Positions 17,488 to 26,701 of a DNA stretch of 64,000 nucleotides are shown here, piece by piece (positions within the stretch are counted from its first letter, which is position 1; each line of letters begins with the position of its first letter). A program made the position numbers and the translations under genes. The DNA lies in contig CBDFFP010000005.1 in assembly GCA_965246855.1 (NCBI GenBank), positions 248,001 through 312,000 on the forward strand. Direction: 5' to 3'. This stretch comes from UBA1952 sp965246855. Lineage in GTDB: Bacteria > Bacteroidota > Bacteroidia > Chitinophagales > Chitinophagaceae. The notes under the pieces are model-generated. The model was not told the origin of the DNA, made no database searches, and saw only the letters and a program-made list of their open reading frames with translations.

Positions 17488-18660
17488 TTAAGAATCAGCA
17501 GCGGGTTTCGCTCCTTCAAAATAGCGGTCAATCGCATTGCACACCTGCTGCGGCGCGATTAAGTTATAATCCACAAAAGACAGTCCGCAATATTTTTCAG
17601 GCAGTTCCCGCGCGCTTTGAATTTCTTCTAAAATACCCGGCGGGTAGATGCCAAACACAGCGGGATTTATCTTTTCCGGATAGGGGTTATAGCGCCCATA
17701 ATGAGAGCCGTTGTACATCCCAAAAACCGGACAGCCCGCTAGTGCCGCGATATGCACACCGCCCGTATCAATGCCCGTCAGGAACTTGGCGAAAGGCAGC
17801 AATCCGGCCAGTTGGGACAGGGTGGTTTTCCCGCAGAGATTAATCACATCACCGGAAATATGTGACATAATAGCATCCACGTACACTTGGTCAGAAGATG
17901 CGCCTGCAAACACAGGAATCCATCCCCACTTTTCCTCAACATGGCGGATGACGGCGGCAAAATTCTCACCTTTCCAAATACGGCGCGCGTCGCTGGAACC
18001 GGGGAAAACCACAAAGAAAGATTTTCCTTTCAGCCTGTCAGGAAGGAAGGGAACGGTTTTCAGGTTGGGAATCACTTGCAAGGGCGTATCCGACTTTAAA
18101 AAAGCAGCGGTGAAAGCCGCTGTTTGATCTGCGTCAAACTGCTTTGGCTTGTAGGTGTCGTAAAGCTCGTCGTACAGGTTTGCGTCGTAGCCTTCTTCAG
18201 TAGAAAACATTCCGGTCTGGTCAGACACCTGCCCGATGCGACGTGCGCCTTTTGCAGCAGTCAGCACAAAGGCATCGTCTGTTCTTTTAAAACGGCTGGA
18301 GAGCGTATTGATAATCAATCCGGCGCCTTTTGCTCGGACAGCGCGAAGCAGGTTATAGCGGTAGCGGAGATCTTTTTTAAAGCGGTTTTGATCCAGCCAG
18401 AAGGTCTCGTCCACGAGTTGTATATCCAAATCCCCAAAAAGCGGCTTCCAAGAGCTGTTGCCCAGCAGAATAATTTTCTTTCCCTTAAAAGCCTCGCGGA
18501 TAAGGGGAAGCTGGTTGCGCCAAAGAACATAATCGCCGATGAGGTTGGTGCGGATAAGAAGAACAGTGTCCGCTTTAACCCGCGCCGGGATGGCCATCAC
18601 AAGGCGATTGATAAGGTTGTAGATGCAGTTTTTAACGCGCTGCGGGAAGGCTGTTTTCAC
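17488..18660 (-). CDS. Glycosyltransferase family 9 (heptosyltransferase-like)
   Basis: A 390-residue protein with the two Rossmann-like halves of GT9. The N-terminal half has LLIRTNLIGDYVLWRNQLPLI. The C-terminal half has FVVFPGSSDARRIWKGENFAAVI, INLCGKTTLSQLAGLL, and the nucleotide-sugar-binding GIDTGGVHIAALAGCPVFGMY. GT9 enzymes add heptose or related sugars to lipopolysaccharide cores on the cytoplasmic side. It is the first gene of a two-gene unit with the GT2 gene. The acceptor cannot be told from sequence. Confidence 0.88.
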   Translation of the reverse strand: MKTAFPQRVKNCIYNLINRLVMAIPARVKADTVLLIRTNLIGDYVLWRNQLPLIREAFKGKKIILLGNSSWKPLFGDLDIQLVDETFWLDQNRFKKDLRYRYNLLRAVRAKGAGLIINTLSSRFKRTDDAFVLTAAKGARRIGQVSDQTGMFSTEEGYDANLYDELYDTYKPKQFDADQTAAFTAAFLKSDTPLQVIPNLKTVPFLPDRLKGKSFFVVFPGSSDARRIWKGENFAAVIRHVEEKWGWIPVFAGASSDQVYVDAIMSHISGDVINLCGKTTLSQLAGLLPFAKFLTGIDTGGVHIAALAGCPVFGMYNGSHYGRYNPYPEKINPAVFGIYPPGILEEIQSARELPEKYCGLSFVDYNLIAPQQVCNAIDRYFEGAKPAADS

Positions 18661-18811
18661 GTAGTTTCAGAAGCGGTTGGAATATGCGTGCGAATGTATT
18701 GTACGGGCTTCTTTTACGGGGAGAAGGTTTTACGTATCCGGCGTATTTACTAAAGCTAGTGCTCTTCGAACAAGAAACTTAAACGCACTCTTAATACAGG
18801 CGACAGAGCCT

Positions 18812-18819
18812 TATCTTCG
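18812..18819 (+). promoter_or_regulatory. -7-like element of the second LamG gene
   Basis: TATCTTCG, one base from TAnnTTTG and the same form found before the tRNA gene, lies 20 nt before the start codon at 18840. Confidence 0.4.
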
Positions 18820-18839
18820 CCGCACTAATTCTCCAACCA

Positions 18840-20123
18840 ATGATTCAAAAGCTATTCTCCGTCGCTATTGCAATTTTTCTCTCCACACCAGTCTTTGCAC
18901 AAAGTGCGCTCCCGACGTATGTGCCGACGAATGGGTTAAGTGCTTATTATAATCTGGATAGCAACGCAAACGACCTTTCGGGAAATGGGAACAACGGCGT
19001 TGCAAACAATGTCCTTTCTGTTGCCGACCGGCACGGAAATCTAAATGGCGCATATGCTTTTAACGGTGTGACCAGCCATGTGATGATTAACCCTACGACT
19101 GCATCTCTTGATATAAAAAACGGATCAAGTGCAGTAAGCGCTTGGGTGAAATTAAATCCGGCTATTGTTGGTTTCGCCAACCAAAATATCTTCTGGCGCG
19201 GCGATACTTTAGGCGGACAAGACCCCTACACTTTGGGAATTGGCGCAAGCAGCTACTATTATCTGCGCGACGCTACTTTCAATAGAGACACTATTTCAAA
19301 GCCGCTCGTGGACACACTTTTCCACCACTTGCTGGCGACCTATGATAGTGCAACTGCTGTTTACAACCTGTATTTTGACGGTGTTCTGATTCGTTCCAAA
19401 ACCGGAGTGGTTTCTATTAACTACAACACTAATAATATGTGGAATGTGATTGGCGCTATTGACCGGGGGCAGCATCAGAATTTCCGGGGCGTGATAGATG
19501 ACATTGCCGTTTACAGCCGTGCACTTTCGGCGTGCGAAGTGTGGCAGCTTTATACAGAACAGGCAGACACCGTTACACAGCAGCCCGCAAACACAACCGC
19601 AGGCGTGGGCACCTCTGCTACTTTCTCAACCGCGTTTTCTGCAACGGGCGCAACCTATAAGTGGCAGGTTTCTACGAACGGCACTACGTTCTTTGACCTG
19701 AACAATATCGGGACTTATAGCGGTGTGAATACACCTACGCTTATAGTGAATCCGGTGGTAGCCAATAACTACAGCGAGTATTACCGATGCCGCATTAACG
19801 TGGCTACTCCCTGCGAACAGTTCACGCAAACGGCGCGTATTCTCCAGCCTCAATCTGTTTCCGGTCTTGATGCAGAAGCGGGCCTGGAAATCTTCCCTAA
19901 TCCTGTTGTGGAGCAACTGACAATTCACTTTGCAAATGCTGCTTTTGAAGGTGCTTCCTTAAGAATTACAAATCTTGTAGGGCAGCGGATCTACGACGCT
20001 AAAATTCCGGGAAAGAATCTGGTTCTTCCGCGCAGCATTTTCGGCGCACCGGGTTTTTATCAGGTACAGGTCAGTGATAAAGCCGGGATTTTCAAGGTAG
20101 TTAGGAAGGTGGTTGTAGAGTAG
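18840..20123 (+). CDS. Secreted LamG-domain protein with T9SS type A sorting domain
   Basis: A 427-residue paralogue of the protein at 15322-16611. It has a signal peptide (MIQKLFSVAIAIFLSTPVFAQ), a LamG domain (LSAYYNLDSNANDLSGNGNNG, GAYAFNGVTSHV, DTLFHHLLATYDS, GVIDDIAVYSRALSACEVWQLY), an Ig-like region (TYKWQVSTNGTTF) and a type A sorting domain (LEIFPNPVVEQLTIHF ... VRKVVVE). The shared phrase YSRALSACEVWQLY versus YNRALSACEIYSLY shows the two are duplicates. Together they bracket the GT2-GT9 unit, which points the other way. Followed by a strong terminator. Confidence 0.9.
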   Translation: MIQKLFSVAIAIFLSTPVFAQSALPTYVPTNGLSAYYNLDSNANDLSGNGNNGVANNVLSVADRHGNLNGAYAFNGVTSHVMINPTTASLDIKNGSSAVSAWVKLNPAIVGFANQNIFWRGDTLGGQDPYTLGIGASSYYYLRDATFNRDTISKPLVDTLFHHLLATYDSATAVYNLYFDGVLIRSKTGVVSINYNTNNMWNVIGAIDRGQHQNFRGVIDDIAVYSRALSACEVWQLYTEQADTVTQQPANTTAGVGTSATFSTAFSATGATYKWQVSTNGTTFFDLNNIGTYSGVNTPTLIVNPVVANNYSEYYRCRINVATPCEQFTQTARILQPQSVSGLDAEAGLEIFPNPVVEQLTIHFANAAFEGASLRITNLVGQRIYDAKIPGKNLVLPRSIFGAPGFYQVQVSDKAGIFKVVRKVVVE

Positions 20124-20140
20124 AATTTATATTTTGTTAA

Positions 20141-20173
20141 AAACCCTCTGTTGCAGAACAACAGAGGGTTTTT
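20141..20173 (+). terminator. Rho-independent terminator after the second LamG gene
   Basis: Twelve-bp arms AAACCCTCTGTT / AACAGAGGGTTT with a 7-nt loop and a T-run. It also lies at the 3' end of the convergent FkbM gene. Confidence 0.85.
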
Positions 20174-20199
20174 TGGTAGCGCACAGTGTATGTAAATCT

Positions 20200-21102
20200 T
20201 CAGTTCTTCACAGAAGAAACAAAGCCGCGCGCTTTTGCAAAATGAGTTTGCTCTTTCTTTAAGGCATCGGCATAGGCTTCCTTCATATGACTTGGATAAG
20301 CAGCGATGTCGGCGAAAGAAAGAATATTTCTCCCGGAGAAAAAATCCGTTATCTGATAAAGTAAATCTTTATTTTCGCTCACTTCTACTCCACAAAGCAG
20401 ATCTCCCACATTGGTATAAAGTATAAAACAGCTATACCCAATATTTACCAAGAAGTCAAGGAAAGAGGCTGGATCATCGCCATTAGCCTTAATAAAATGC
20501 GGGTCATATTCAAAAAATAGAACCGGAGTCACTTTTTCGAGGAGTGTTTTACACCCGCGCAGAATTATGGTATCAAAACCGTCTGTATCCGTTTTAATTA
20601 CGGTTGGTTTTTGAAACTTCGGGTACTTGCTTAGAATCTCCGGTAGCGATAAAACAGGTGCGGAGCCACTGCCTTCAATGGGCGTACCGGTATTGGCTTC
20701 GTTGCTGTGGATGACAAGCTTACCGCGCTCCTTTTCATCTGCCACAATCGCATACACAGCCTCTACATTCTTATCCGACGACAAGTTTTTCTGAAGTTTC
20801 TTAAAATACTTCTCATTGCCGTCAATACAAAGCACAGGGCAGTTTGTGTAATTCCTCACATAAGCTACCGTATCACCAATGTTCGCGCCTATATCAATCA
20901 GGGTAGCCGAATCGGTATCCTTTTCTAGATAAGATAGCAATCTGCCCAAATTGTAATTATAATCCGGATACAGCGGAATAATGTTGCGTAACGGATGGGA
21001 AAGCGGCACTTGAATCTCCTGATTTCCTATTTTTAAAGGCAAATCCGGATCCACAAGTTTGCTAACATACTTCCGGAATCTTTTCTGAAGGAATGCTTTC
21101 AT
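20200..21102 (-). CDS. FkbM family methyltransferase
   Basis: A 300-residue SAM-dependent methyltransferase: motif I is LIDIGANIGDTVAYVR, the acidic end of strand 2 is LCIDGNEKYFKKL, and the family motif KTDTDGFDTIILRGC stands where FkbM proteins carry D-x-D-G-x-E/D. FkbM relatives methylate sugars or polyketides and are common in glycan clusters. ATG 21102 is chosen over a TTG three codons upstream. Context among glycosyltransferases suggests a sugar substrate, which is inference. Confidence 0.87.
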   Translation of the reverse strand: MKAFLQKRFRKYVSKLVDPDLPLKIGNQEIQVPLSHPLRNIIPLYPDYNYNLGRLLSYLEKDTDSATLIDIGANIGDTVAYVRNYTNCPVLCIDGNEKYFKKLQKNLSSDKNVEAVYAIVADEKERGKLVIHSNEANTGTPIEGSGSAPVLSLPEILSKYPKFQKPTVIKTDTDGFDTIILRGCKTLLEKVTPVLFFEYDPHFIKANGDDPASFLDFLVNIGYSCFILYTNVGDLLCGVEVSENKDLLYQITDFFSGRNILSFADIAAYPSHMKEAYADALKKEQTHFAKARGFVSSVKN

Positions 21103-21163
21103 GGCGCGCAAGATACAGCGGTTTTTTTACCCAATACTTTGTGAAAAAGAAAATTTTTTAGAC

Positions 21164-22963
21164 TTAACGAACTATCGTCAAATTTCCCTGCCTGCTAATC
21201 GTGCTACCGTCGATGAAAGTTGCAGTAAGCATATAGGCCAAGGCTTCTGCCTCTACGGGTGTACCCTTGTGATTTCCATCCCATCCTTGACTCACATCGT
21301 TGGCCTCAAAAACCTTTTGTCCCCAACGATTATAAACAACAAAGTACAACGTCTCTATCCCATTGCCACGCACCCAAAGAACATCATTTTTGCCGTCTCC
21401 ATTGGGAGAAAATGCCGTAGGAACCTCTATACCTATGCGCGCCTCTGCTTCCACCTGCTGACATGTAGTCGCTATGCATCCGCCACTGTTCCACCCCGTG
21501 AGGCATACGGTGTAAATACCAGTGCGTAGATGTTGATGCGTAGGATTTGCGTCATCACTGGAGGTGTTATCGCCAAAAGTCCAGCCGTAGCGAATGGCAT
21601 TTTGGGAAGTATTTGTAAAGCTCACCGGCACGTTTACTGCCTTTTCCGCAGGCGTGTAGAAGAAGCTTACCAAAGGCACTTCATTTTCGGCAAAGAACAG
21701 CGTTACCAACGAGTCGCAGCCCTGTGAATTGACAAAAACTTGCCGGTAAGTGCCTGATGTATCCACAAACAAATTACCAAACATAAAACTGGTGTCGCGG
21801 CACGTGTTGATGCTCACTGTGTCTCCTGTTGGATTGAGATAGGAAAGCGTCAGTGTCACCGTAGAATCGCAGCCGCCGGTTGTGCTGAACGTGTGCGTAT
21901 AAACGCCCCCCGTATTCAGCGACTGCCCTCCAAAGGAGTAGGTTGTGCCCGGACACAGCCGGATTTGCTGCGTGGAAGAAACCGTGTTTTGAAAATTGAG
22001 GTTCAGCGTGACCACCGAGTCGCAGCCATTTATTCCGGTAAAAGTATGCATGTACGTCCCGGAAGCAGTCAGCGTGCTTCCCCCAAAAGAGAAGCTATTT
22101 CCTGCACAAAGCGAGGCGCTTTGAGTGGACTGTGTAGGGTTAAGGTTCTGGACGAAAACCGAATCCAGAATCTCGCAGACAGTTCGCAATGATATATCAT
22201 CCAGTGTGAAGTCATTTCCGGAAAGAGCAGTATTCAGATCAGTGATACAAATAACCGCTGTCGTGAAAGAACCGCTGTTCCAGATGCCACCAATAGTTTC
22301 CCAAATGCCCATAGATGGCCCCATTGTAACCGGGTTCCCCAAGTTCACGCCATTTACTGCAACTTGCAAAACCGGCGCATTCGCGTTGGAGAATCTTGCG
22401 GTCCAAGCAGTAAAGTTGTAAGTGGTGTTTGGCTGCACCGACACGGTTTGACACCAAGCAGTAACATTTGGCGTACCAGATCCATTAATAACCATCATCA
22501 TTCCAGTACCGGTTGTGTGGTCGGGCATAGGAAAGGAGAGCGTATGTGCAGTAAGTGTGTTAGCAGTAACCATATAGGAACGCTCTGGTATCATTCCACC
22601 GGGCGGTGTTATGTATCCGGTGTAACCGCTAGTAAAACCTGTATTCCCCGCACTGAAATCCCCGTTTACTACCATATTGTTCCCCGACTCTGCCAGCACG
22701 TGCAGATAGTAGTAACCCGGAACAGCGCCTGTGCCCACGATGGGATTTATCAAATTCGGGTTAGAAAGCCCAACGATTGGCGTCCAAAAAGTATCAAAAG
22801 GCACCTTTGCGGTAGATACAATAGGATTTACTTGCACGTTGGCAGCAGCGCATCTTTTAATCGTATCAGGCAAATTGACAACATATCCGCAATTTGTTTG
22901 TGCAACGCCCTGCATATATAGAGCGATAAATAGCTGGATAAAAAATAAAACTCGCATAAGCAT
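21164..22963 (-). CDS. Gliding-motility-associated (CHU_C, T9SS type B) surface protein
   Basis: A 599-residue exported protein (signal peptide MLMRVLFFIQLFIALYMQGVAQ). It contains a lectin/CBM-like region (about 90-260), three repeats of the form CxGxxYxFGGxxLxxxGxYxHTFxxxxGCDSxVTLxL (about 280-430), a PKD-like domain (VSFTNTSQNAIRYGWTFGDNTSSD), and the C-terminal type B sorting domain (VPTAFSPNGDGKNDVLWVRG ... VYNRWGQKVFEA). Type B domains direct export by type IX secretion. It converges with nothing and follows the zinc-ribbon methyltransferase gene by 12 nt, so the two may be co-transcribed. Confidence 0.9.
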   Translation of the reverse strand: MLMRVLFFIQLFIALYMQGVAQTNCGYVVNLPDTIKRCAAANVQVNPIVSTAKVPFDTFWTPIVGLSNPNLINPIVGTGAVPGYYYLHVLAESGNNMVVNGDFSAGNTGFTSGYTGYITPPGGMIPERSYMVTANTLTAHTLSFPMPDHTTGTGMMMVINGSGTPNVTAWCQTVSVQPNTTYNFTAWTARFSNANAPVLQVAVNGVNLGNPVTMGPSMGIWETIGGIWNSGSFTTAVICITDLNTALSGNDFTLDDISLRTVCEILDSVFVQNLNPTQSTQSASLCAGNSFSFGGSTLTASGTYMHTFTGINGCDSVVTLNLNFQNTVSSTQQIRLCPGTTYSFGGQSLNTGGVYTHTFSTTGGCDSTVTLTLSYLNPTGDTVSINTCRDTSFMFGNLFVDTSGTYRQVFVNSQGCDSLVTLFFAENEVPLVSFFYTPAEKAVNVPVSFTNTSQNAIRYGWTFGDNTSSDDANPTHQHLRTGIYTVCLTGWNSGGCIATTCQQVEAEARIGIEVPTAFSPNGDGKNDVLWVRGNGIETLYFVVYNRWGQKVFEANDVSQGWDGNHKGTPVEAEALAYMLTATFIDGSTISRQGNLTIVR

Positions 22964-22975
22964 AATACAAATCGT

Positions 22976-23773
22976 TTAGTCAGATGCCATCTGCATCAAG
23001 TTAAATTTAATATATTCTTGGTCTGTTTCTAGTAAACTGTTTCTTTTACCAAGTGTTCTGTTATACAGAAAAGACATTTTATGGTTCGTTAGCAACTTAA
23101 ATTGTACTGGTGATATTTTTTTCTCTGAAAGCAAGTGAATGTTTCTGCCGTTACTATAAATTTGCAGGGAGAAGTACTTAGCAACATAAGCTATACTCTT
23201 AGAAGACCAAAGCGAGACATGTTGGCCTATATCCGGTATGAGGTACCACCAATTTGAAATATCTTCTTCTGCTTGAGGATGCAATTCCGTAGAAAAAAGA
23301 ATGTTTCTACCGTAAGAAAGCATTTTTTCTATCTCCTCCATAGGGTTAGCCATATGCTCAAACACTTCAAAACTGGTGAGAAGCTCAAACCTGCTATCCT
23401 GTTTTTTGTCTGCGTCAAAATCTTGGGCAAACAAATTCTTACAATAAGGATCCTGACTATAAAATTTATATCCTTTATCCCTTAATAATCTGGTTAAGAT
23501 TCCATATCCACCACCATAATCCATAAAGCACTCGTCTGCGTTGAAAAACCTGTGAATAACAGAAGCCGCCACTTCAGACAAAGTGTTGTTTCTGTACAAT
23601 AAACCAACGTCCATATTCACAATCGCGCTCTCATACGCCTCCTCCAACCAATAAGGCTTCTCTGTTTGGACAAAGTCGCAATTTGGACATCTATAATATG
23701 ATACGTCATACTTAGAAAGAAATAGCTTTTTAAATATTGGCGTTGTAAGATTATTGCAGATGGAGCAGTGCAT
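22976..23773 (-). CDS. Class I SAM methyltransferase with N-terminal zinc-ribbon
   Basis: The 265-residue protein starts with a four-cysteine knuckle (C3, C6, C29, C32) followed by a Methyltransf_23-type domain: motif I FMDYGGGYGILTRLL, an acidic strand (KFYSQDPYC), and TSFEVFEHMANPMEEIEKM. This combination recurs in surface-polysaccharide clusters of Bacteroidota. The substrate is unknown. Its AT-rich composition differs from the GC-richer genes nearby, suggesting recent acquisition, as often in glycan loci. A clean -7 element is 10 nt before the start codon. Confidence 0.85.
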   Translation of the reverse strand: MHCSICNNLTTPIFKKLFLSKYDVSYYRCPNCDFVQTEKPYWLEEAYESAIVNMDVGLLYRNNTLSEVAASVIHRFFNADECFMDYGGGYGILTRLLRDKGYKFYSQDPYCKNLFAQDFDADKKQDSRFELLTSFEVFEHMANPMEEIEKMLSYGRNILFSTELHPQAEEDISNWWYLIPDIGQHVSLWSSKSIAYVAKYFSLQIYSNGRNIHLLSEKKISPVQFKLLTNHKMSFLYNRTLGKRNSLLETDQEYIKFNLMQMASD

Positions 23774-23783
23774 ATCGTTGGTG

Positions 23784-23791
23784 CAAAGATA
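23784..23791 (-). promoter_or_regulatory. -7 promoter element of the zinc-ribbon methyltransferase gene
   Basis: TATCTTTG on the minus strand, an exact TAnnTTTG match, ends 10 nt before the start codon, so the leader would be only a few nucleotides. Confidence 0.5.
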
Positions 23792-23867
23792 AACAGCTTA
23801 GACAGAAAATTTCCCCTCCAATTTTCCTGTCCGATTATAACTCCGATAATCCACAACCCCCACCCCC

Positions 23868-23875
23868 TAATTTCG
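23868..23875 (+). promoter_or_regulatory. -7 promoter element of the RND exporter gene
   Basis: TAATTTCG ends 8 nt before the start codon, predicting a leaderless or near-leaderless transcript. Confidence 0.45.
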
Positions 23876-23883
23876 CGCCCCGT

Positions 23884-26205
23884 ATGTGGCACCGACTCGC
23901 AGACGCGCTTCTTCGGCTGCGCCTGCCCATCCTCCTTTTCCTCCTCGCGCTGACGGCGTTTATGGCTTTCAAAGCCCGCGAAGTGCAGCTCTCCTACGAG
24001 TTCACCAACGCCATTCCTACGGATAATCCGAAGTACAAAGCCTATCAGGATTTCCGGGAGACCTTTGGCGAAGACGGAACGACACTCGTTGCCGGGGTGC
24101 AGTCGGAAAGCTTTTTCCAACCCGCTTTCTTCCGGCGCTATCAGCAGTTGGTGAAGAGCTGGCAGGCCGTTCCGGGCGTGGAGAATGTACTCTCCATTCC
24201 CACTACCGTTACGCTGCAAAAAGACACCGCTACCAATCGGCTGCGTGCCTTACAGCTCTTCACCGATTCGGGGCAGTTGGCAGAAGATCTTACCCGGTTT
24301 CAAAACCTTCCTTTCTACGCCGGACAGCTTTACAACCCCGAAACCAAAGTCTATGTAGCGGCCTTGCGCATCGGGAAAAAGGTATTGGCTTCCAAAGACC
24401 GCGTCCGTGTGGTGAATGCCATTCTCGCTGCCGGAGACCACTTTACCGCCGCCACAAAAACGCCGCTCCGTTATTCCGGCCTGCCCTTTATCCGCACCCG
24501 AATGGCCTTGCAGGTGCAAAAGGAAATGACGCTGTTTCTGGCGCTTTCTTTCCTGCTCACCGCCGCTATTCTGGCGCTCTTTTTCCGCTCGCTTTCTGCC
24601 GTGCTTATTTCCATGTTTGTGGTGGGCGCGGGCGTGGTATGGAGCATCGCCACGCTGGTGCTGCTGGGATACAAAATCACCCTGCTCACGGCGCTCATTC
24701 CGCCCTTGATGGTGGTTATCGCCATTCCCAACTGCATCTACCTCCTCAACCAATACCACATCCAATTCCGCGCGCTCGGCGACAAGCGACAGGCCTTGCG
24801 GGAGATGGTAGCGCGCATGGGCGTCGTAACACTGCTTACGAACATCACTGCCGCTATCGGCTTTGGCGTTTTTGCATTCACCAAAAGCGCTATTCTCAAG
24901 GAATTTGGCCTCGTATCGGGCATCAACATTCTGGGCCTTTTCGTTCTCTCGCTGCTCTTCATTCCCATCTTCCTTTCCTTTCTCGCTCCGCCCACGGAAA
25001 AACAGCTTCGCTACCTTGACAGCCGACGCATGAGCGCCACATTAGACCGGCTGACGCGCTGGGTTTTCCACAATCGCCGGGCCATTTTCGGCGTGACGGC
25101 GCTGGCGCTGGTAGTAGGAATGTTCGGCGCGCTGCGACTGCGCAACGAGTCGCACATTGTGGACGACCTGCCGAAAAAGGACCCGATTTATACCGACCTG
25201 AAGTTTTTTGAGACGCACATGCACGGGGTGATGCCGCTGGAAATCGTGATTGACGCGAAGCGCAAGAACGGCGCGGTGAGCCTGCCGATGTTGCAAAAGC
25301 TGGATGAATTAGACGCCTTCCTGCGCACCCTTCCCGAAGGCGGCAGGCCGCTCTCCATTGTAAACGGCGTGAAGTTTGCCCGGCAGGCGTTTTACGACGG
25401 CGACAGCACTTCCTACGGCATTCCCAATATGCTGGATGGCGCTTTCCTGCAACCGTATCTGCGCGCTTCCAAAACGGACACGACAAGCGTGAAAGGAAAG
25501 GCTTCCCTCAACGACCTGCTCCGCTCTTTTGTGGATGCCGACCGGCAACGCGCGCGCGTTTCCATCAGCATCGCCGACATTGGCTCCCGACAGCTTCCGG
25601 CCTTGCTCACGCGAATTAAAAAGGAAACAGACAGCCTTTTCCCGGCAGAGAAATACCGCGTTACGGTTACGGGCACAAGCGTGGTTTTTCTGGAAGGAAG
25701 CGGCTTTATCACCCGTTCCCTGCGCGACTCTATTTTGCTGGCTTTGGCGATGATTGTAGTGTGCATTCTCCTGCTCGTCCGCTCCCTGCCGGTAACGGTC
25801 ATTGCCGTGTTGGTAAACCTTGCGCCGCTTCTGCTTACTGCTGGCGTGATGGGTTGGGCGGGTGTTCCGCTAAAGCCTTCTACAGTGTTGGTGTTTAGCA
25901 TTGCGCTGGGCATCACGGTGGATGTAACGATTCGCTTTCTGGTTTCTTACCGGCGGGAACGCAAAACGCTTTCTGCCGCAGACGCAGTAAAGATGACGAT
26001 GCACGAAACCGGCCTCAGCATCATCTACACGTCGCTGGTGCTGGCCGCAGGCTTCGGCGTTTTTGCGGTGTCGCAGTTTGATGGGACGCGCTCGCTGGGC
26101 CTGCTTACAAGCGGGACTTTGCTGCTGGCAATGGCGGCGAATCTGCTGTTGCAACCGGCTTTGCTGGTGGCGCTGGCAAAGAAGACGAAATCAAAGAAAC
26201 ACTAA
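23884..26205 (+). CDS. RND superfamily exporter (MMPL/HpnN-like)
   Basis: A 773-residue inner-membrane transporter built as two homologous halves, each with one N-terminal helix, a large periplasmic loop (about 40-210 and 415-590), and a five-helix bundle. The first bundle contains LISMFVVGAGVVWSIATLVLLGYKI and LIPPLMVVIAIPNCIYLLNQYH; the second has VFSIALGITVDVTIRFLVSYRRE, where the Asp in the fourth helix is the usual proton-relay residue. MMPL-type proteins of Bacteroidota export lipids or hopanoid-like molecules; the cargo here is not known. No membrane-fusion partner or TolC gene is adjacent. Confidence 0.9.
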   Translation: MWHRLADALLRLRLPILLFLLALTAFMAFKAREVQLSYEFTNAIPTDNPKYKAYQDFRETFGEDGTTLVAGVQSESFFQPAFFRRYQQLVKSWQAVPGVENVLSIPTTVTLQKDTATNRLRALQLFTDSGQLAEDLTRFQNLPFYAGQLYNPETKVYVAALRIGKKVLASKDRVRVVNAILAAGDHFTAATKTPLRYSGLPFIRTRMALQVQKEMTLFLALSFLLTAAILALFFRSLSAVLISMFVVGAGVVWSIATLVLLGYKITLLTALIPPLMVVIAIPNCIYLLNQYHIQFRALGDKRQALREMVARMGVVTLLTNITAAIGFGVFAFTKSAILKEFGLVSGINILGLFVLSLLFIPIFLSFLAPPTEKQLRYLDSRRMSATLDRLTRWVFHNRRAIFGVTALALVVGMFGALRLRNESHIVDDLPKKDPIYTDLKFFETHMHGVMPLEIVIDAKRKNGAVSLPMLQKLDELDAFLRTLPEGGRPLSIVNGVKFARQAFYDGDSTSYGIPNMLDGAFLQPYLRASKTDTTSVKGKASLNDLLRSFVDADRQRARVSISIADIGSRQLPALLTRIKKETDSLFPAEKYRVTVTGTSVVFLEGSGFITRSLRDSILLALAMIVVCILLLVRSLPVTVIAVLVNLAPLLLTAGVMGWAGVPLKPSTVLVFSIALGITVDVTIRFLVSYRRERKTLSAADAVKMTMHETGLSIIYTSLVLAAGFGVFAVSQFDGTRSLGLLTSGTLLLAMAANLLLQPALLVALAKKTKSKKH

Positions 26206-26209
26206 GAAT

Positions 26210-26587
26210 GCAGCCGTGAAACCAATGAGTGTAGCGGTGCGACAAGAGAGTGCAAGCATGAAACCAATGAGTGTAGCAGTGAAACAAAAGAGTACAAGCG
26301 TGTAACCAATGAGTGCAGCAGTGAAACGAAGGAGTGCAGCCCTGCTACCAATGAGTGTAGCGATGAAACTAATGAGTGCACGGGTGCGACAAAGCAGTGT
26401 AGCGGTGAAACCAATGAGTGCACGCGAGAAACGCTTTGTCTCCCGTGAGAAACGCTTTGTCGCTCTCAATCTACCAATGGTTGCACGCGAGAAACGCTTT
26501 GTCTCCCGCAAGAAACCTTTCGTCGCTTGCAAGCCACTAATGGTAGAATGCGGGCGACGCTTCGTTGCGCCTTATCTACAAACCCAA
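26210..26587. repeat. Array of about 18 degenerate 21-bp repeats
   Basis: The whole stretch divides into consecutive 21-bp units with no length change. The first ten follow a consensus close to GTAGCRGTGAAACCAATGAGT; later units shift to GCACGCGAGAAACGCTTTGTC-like forms and then decay. Because 21 is a multiple of three, open frames run through on both strands, but the translations are just heptad repeats with no start context. The period equals two DNA helical turns. The array fills the space between the RND gene and gldF. I know of no named family for it; a second array of the same period is at 34487-34633. Confidence 0.85.
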
Positions 26588-26626
26588 TTAGGGCGCATCA
26601 TCCCCCTTTTCTTTTCTACTGTTTGC

Positions 26627-26650
26627 GGAGACGCGATAAATCGCGTCTCC
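26627..26650. repeat. Perfect palindromic element
   Basis: Ten-bp arms GGAGACGCGA / TCGCGTCTCC around a TAAA loop. This palindrome resembles dispersed repeats seen in many cyanobacteria and some Bacteroidota. It lies between the 21-bp array and the gldF promoter and has no T-run, so it is better described as a REP-like element than as a terminator. Confidence 0.75.
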
Positions 26651-26701
26651 ACCGTTCAATCACGCAGCAGCCCGACCAACTCCACCAACCCCGGTAACGC
26701 C

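Noticed and set aside
16659..17843. 394-codon plus-strand frame
   Set aside because: Antisense of the GT2 and GT9 genes, no recognisable domain.
26210..26587. CRISPR array
   Set aside because: There are no conserved repeats separated by unique spacers; every unit is a 21-bp variant and no cas gene is present.
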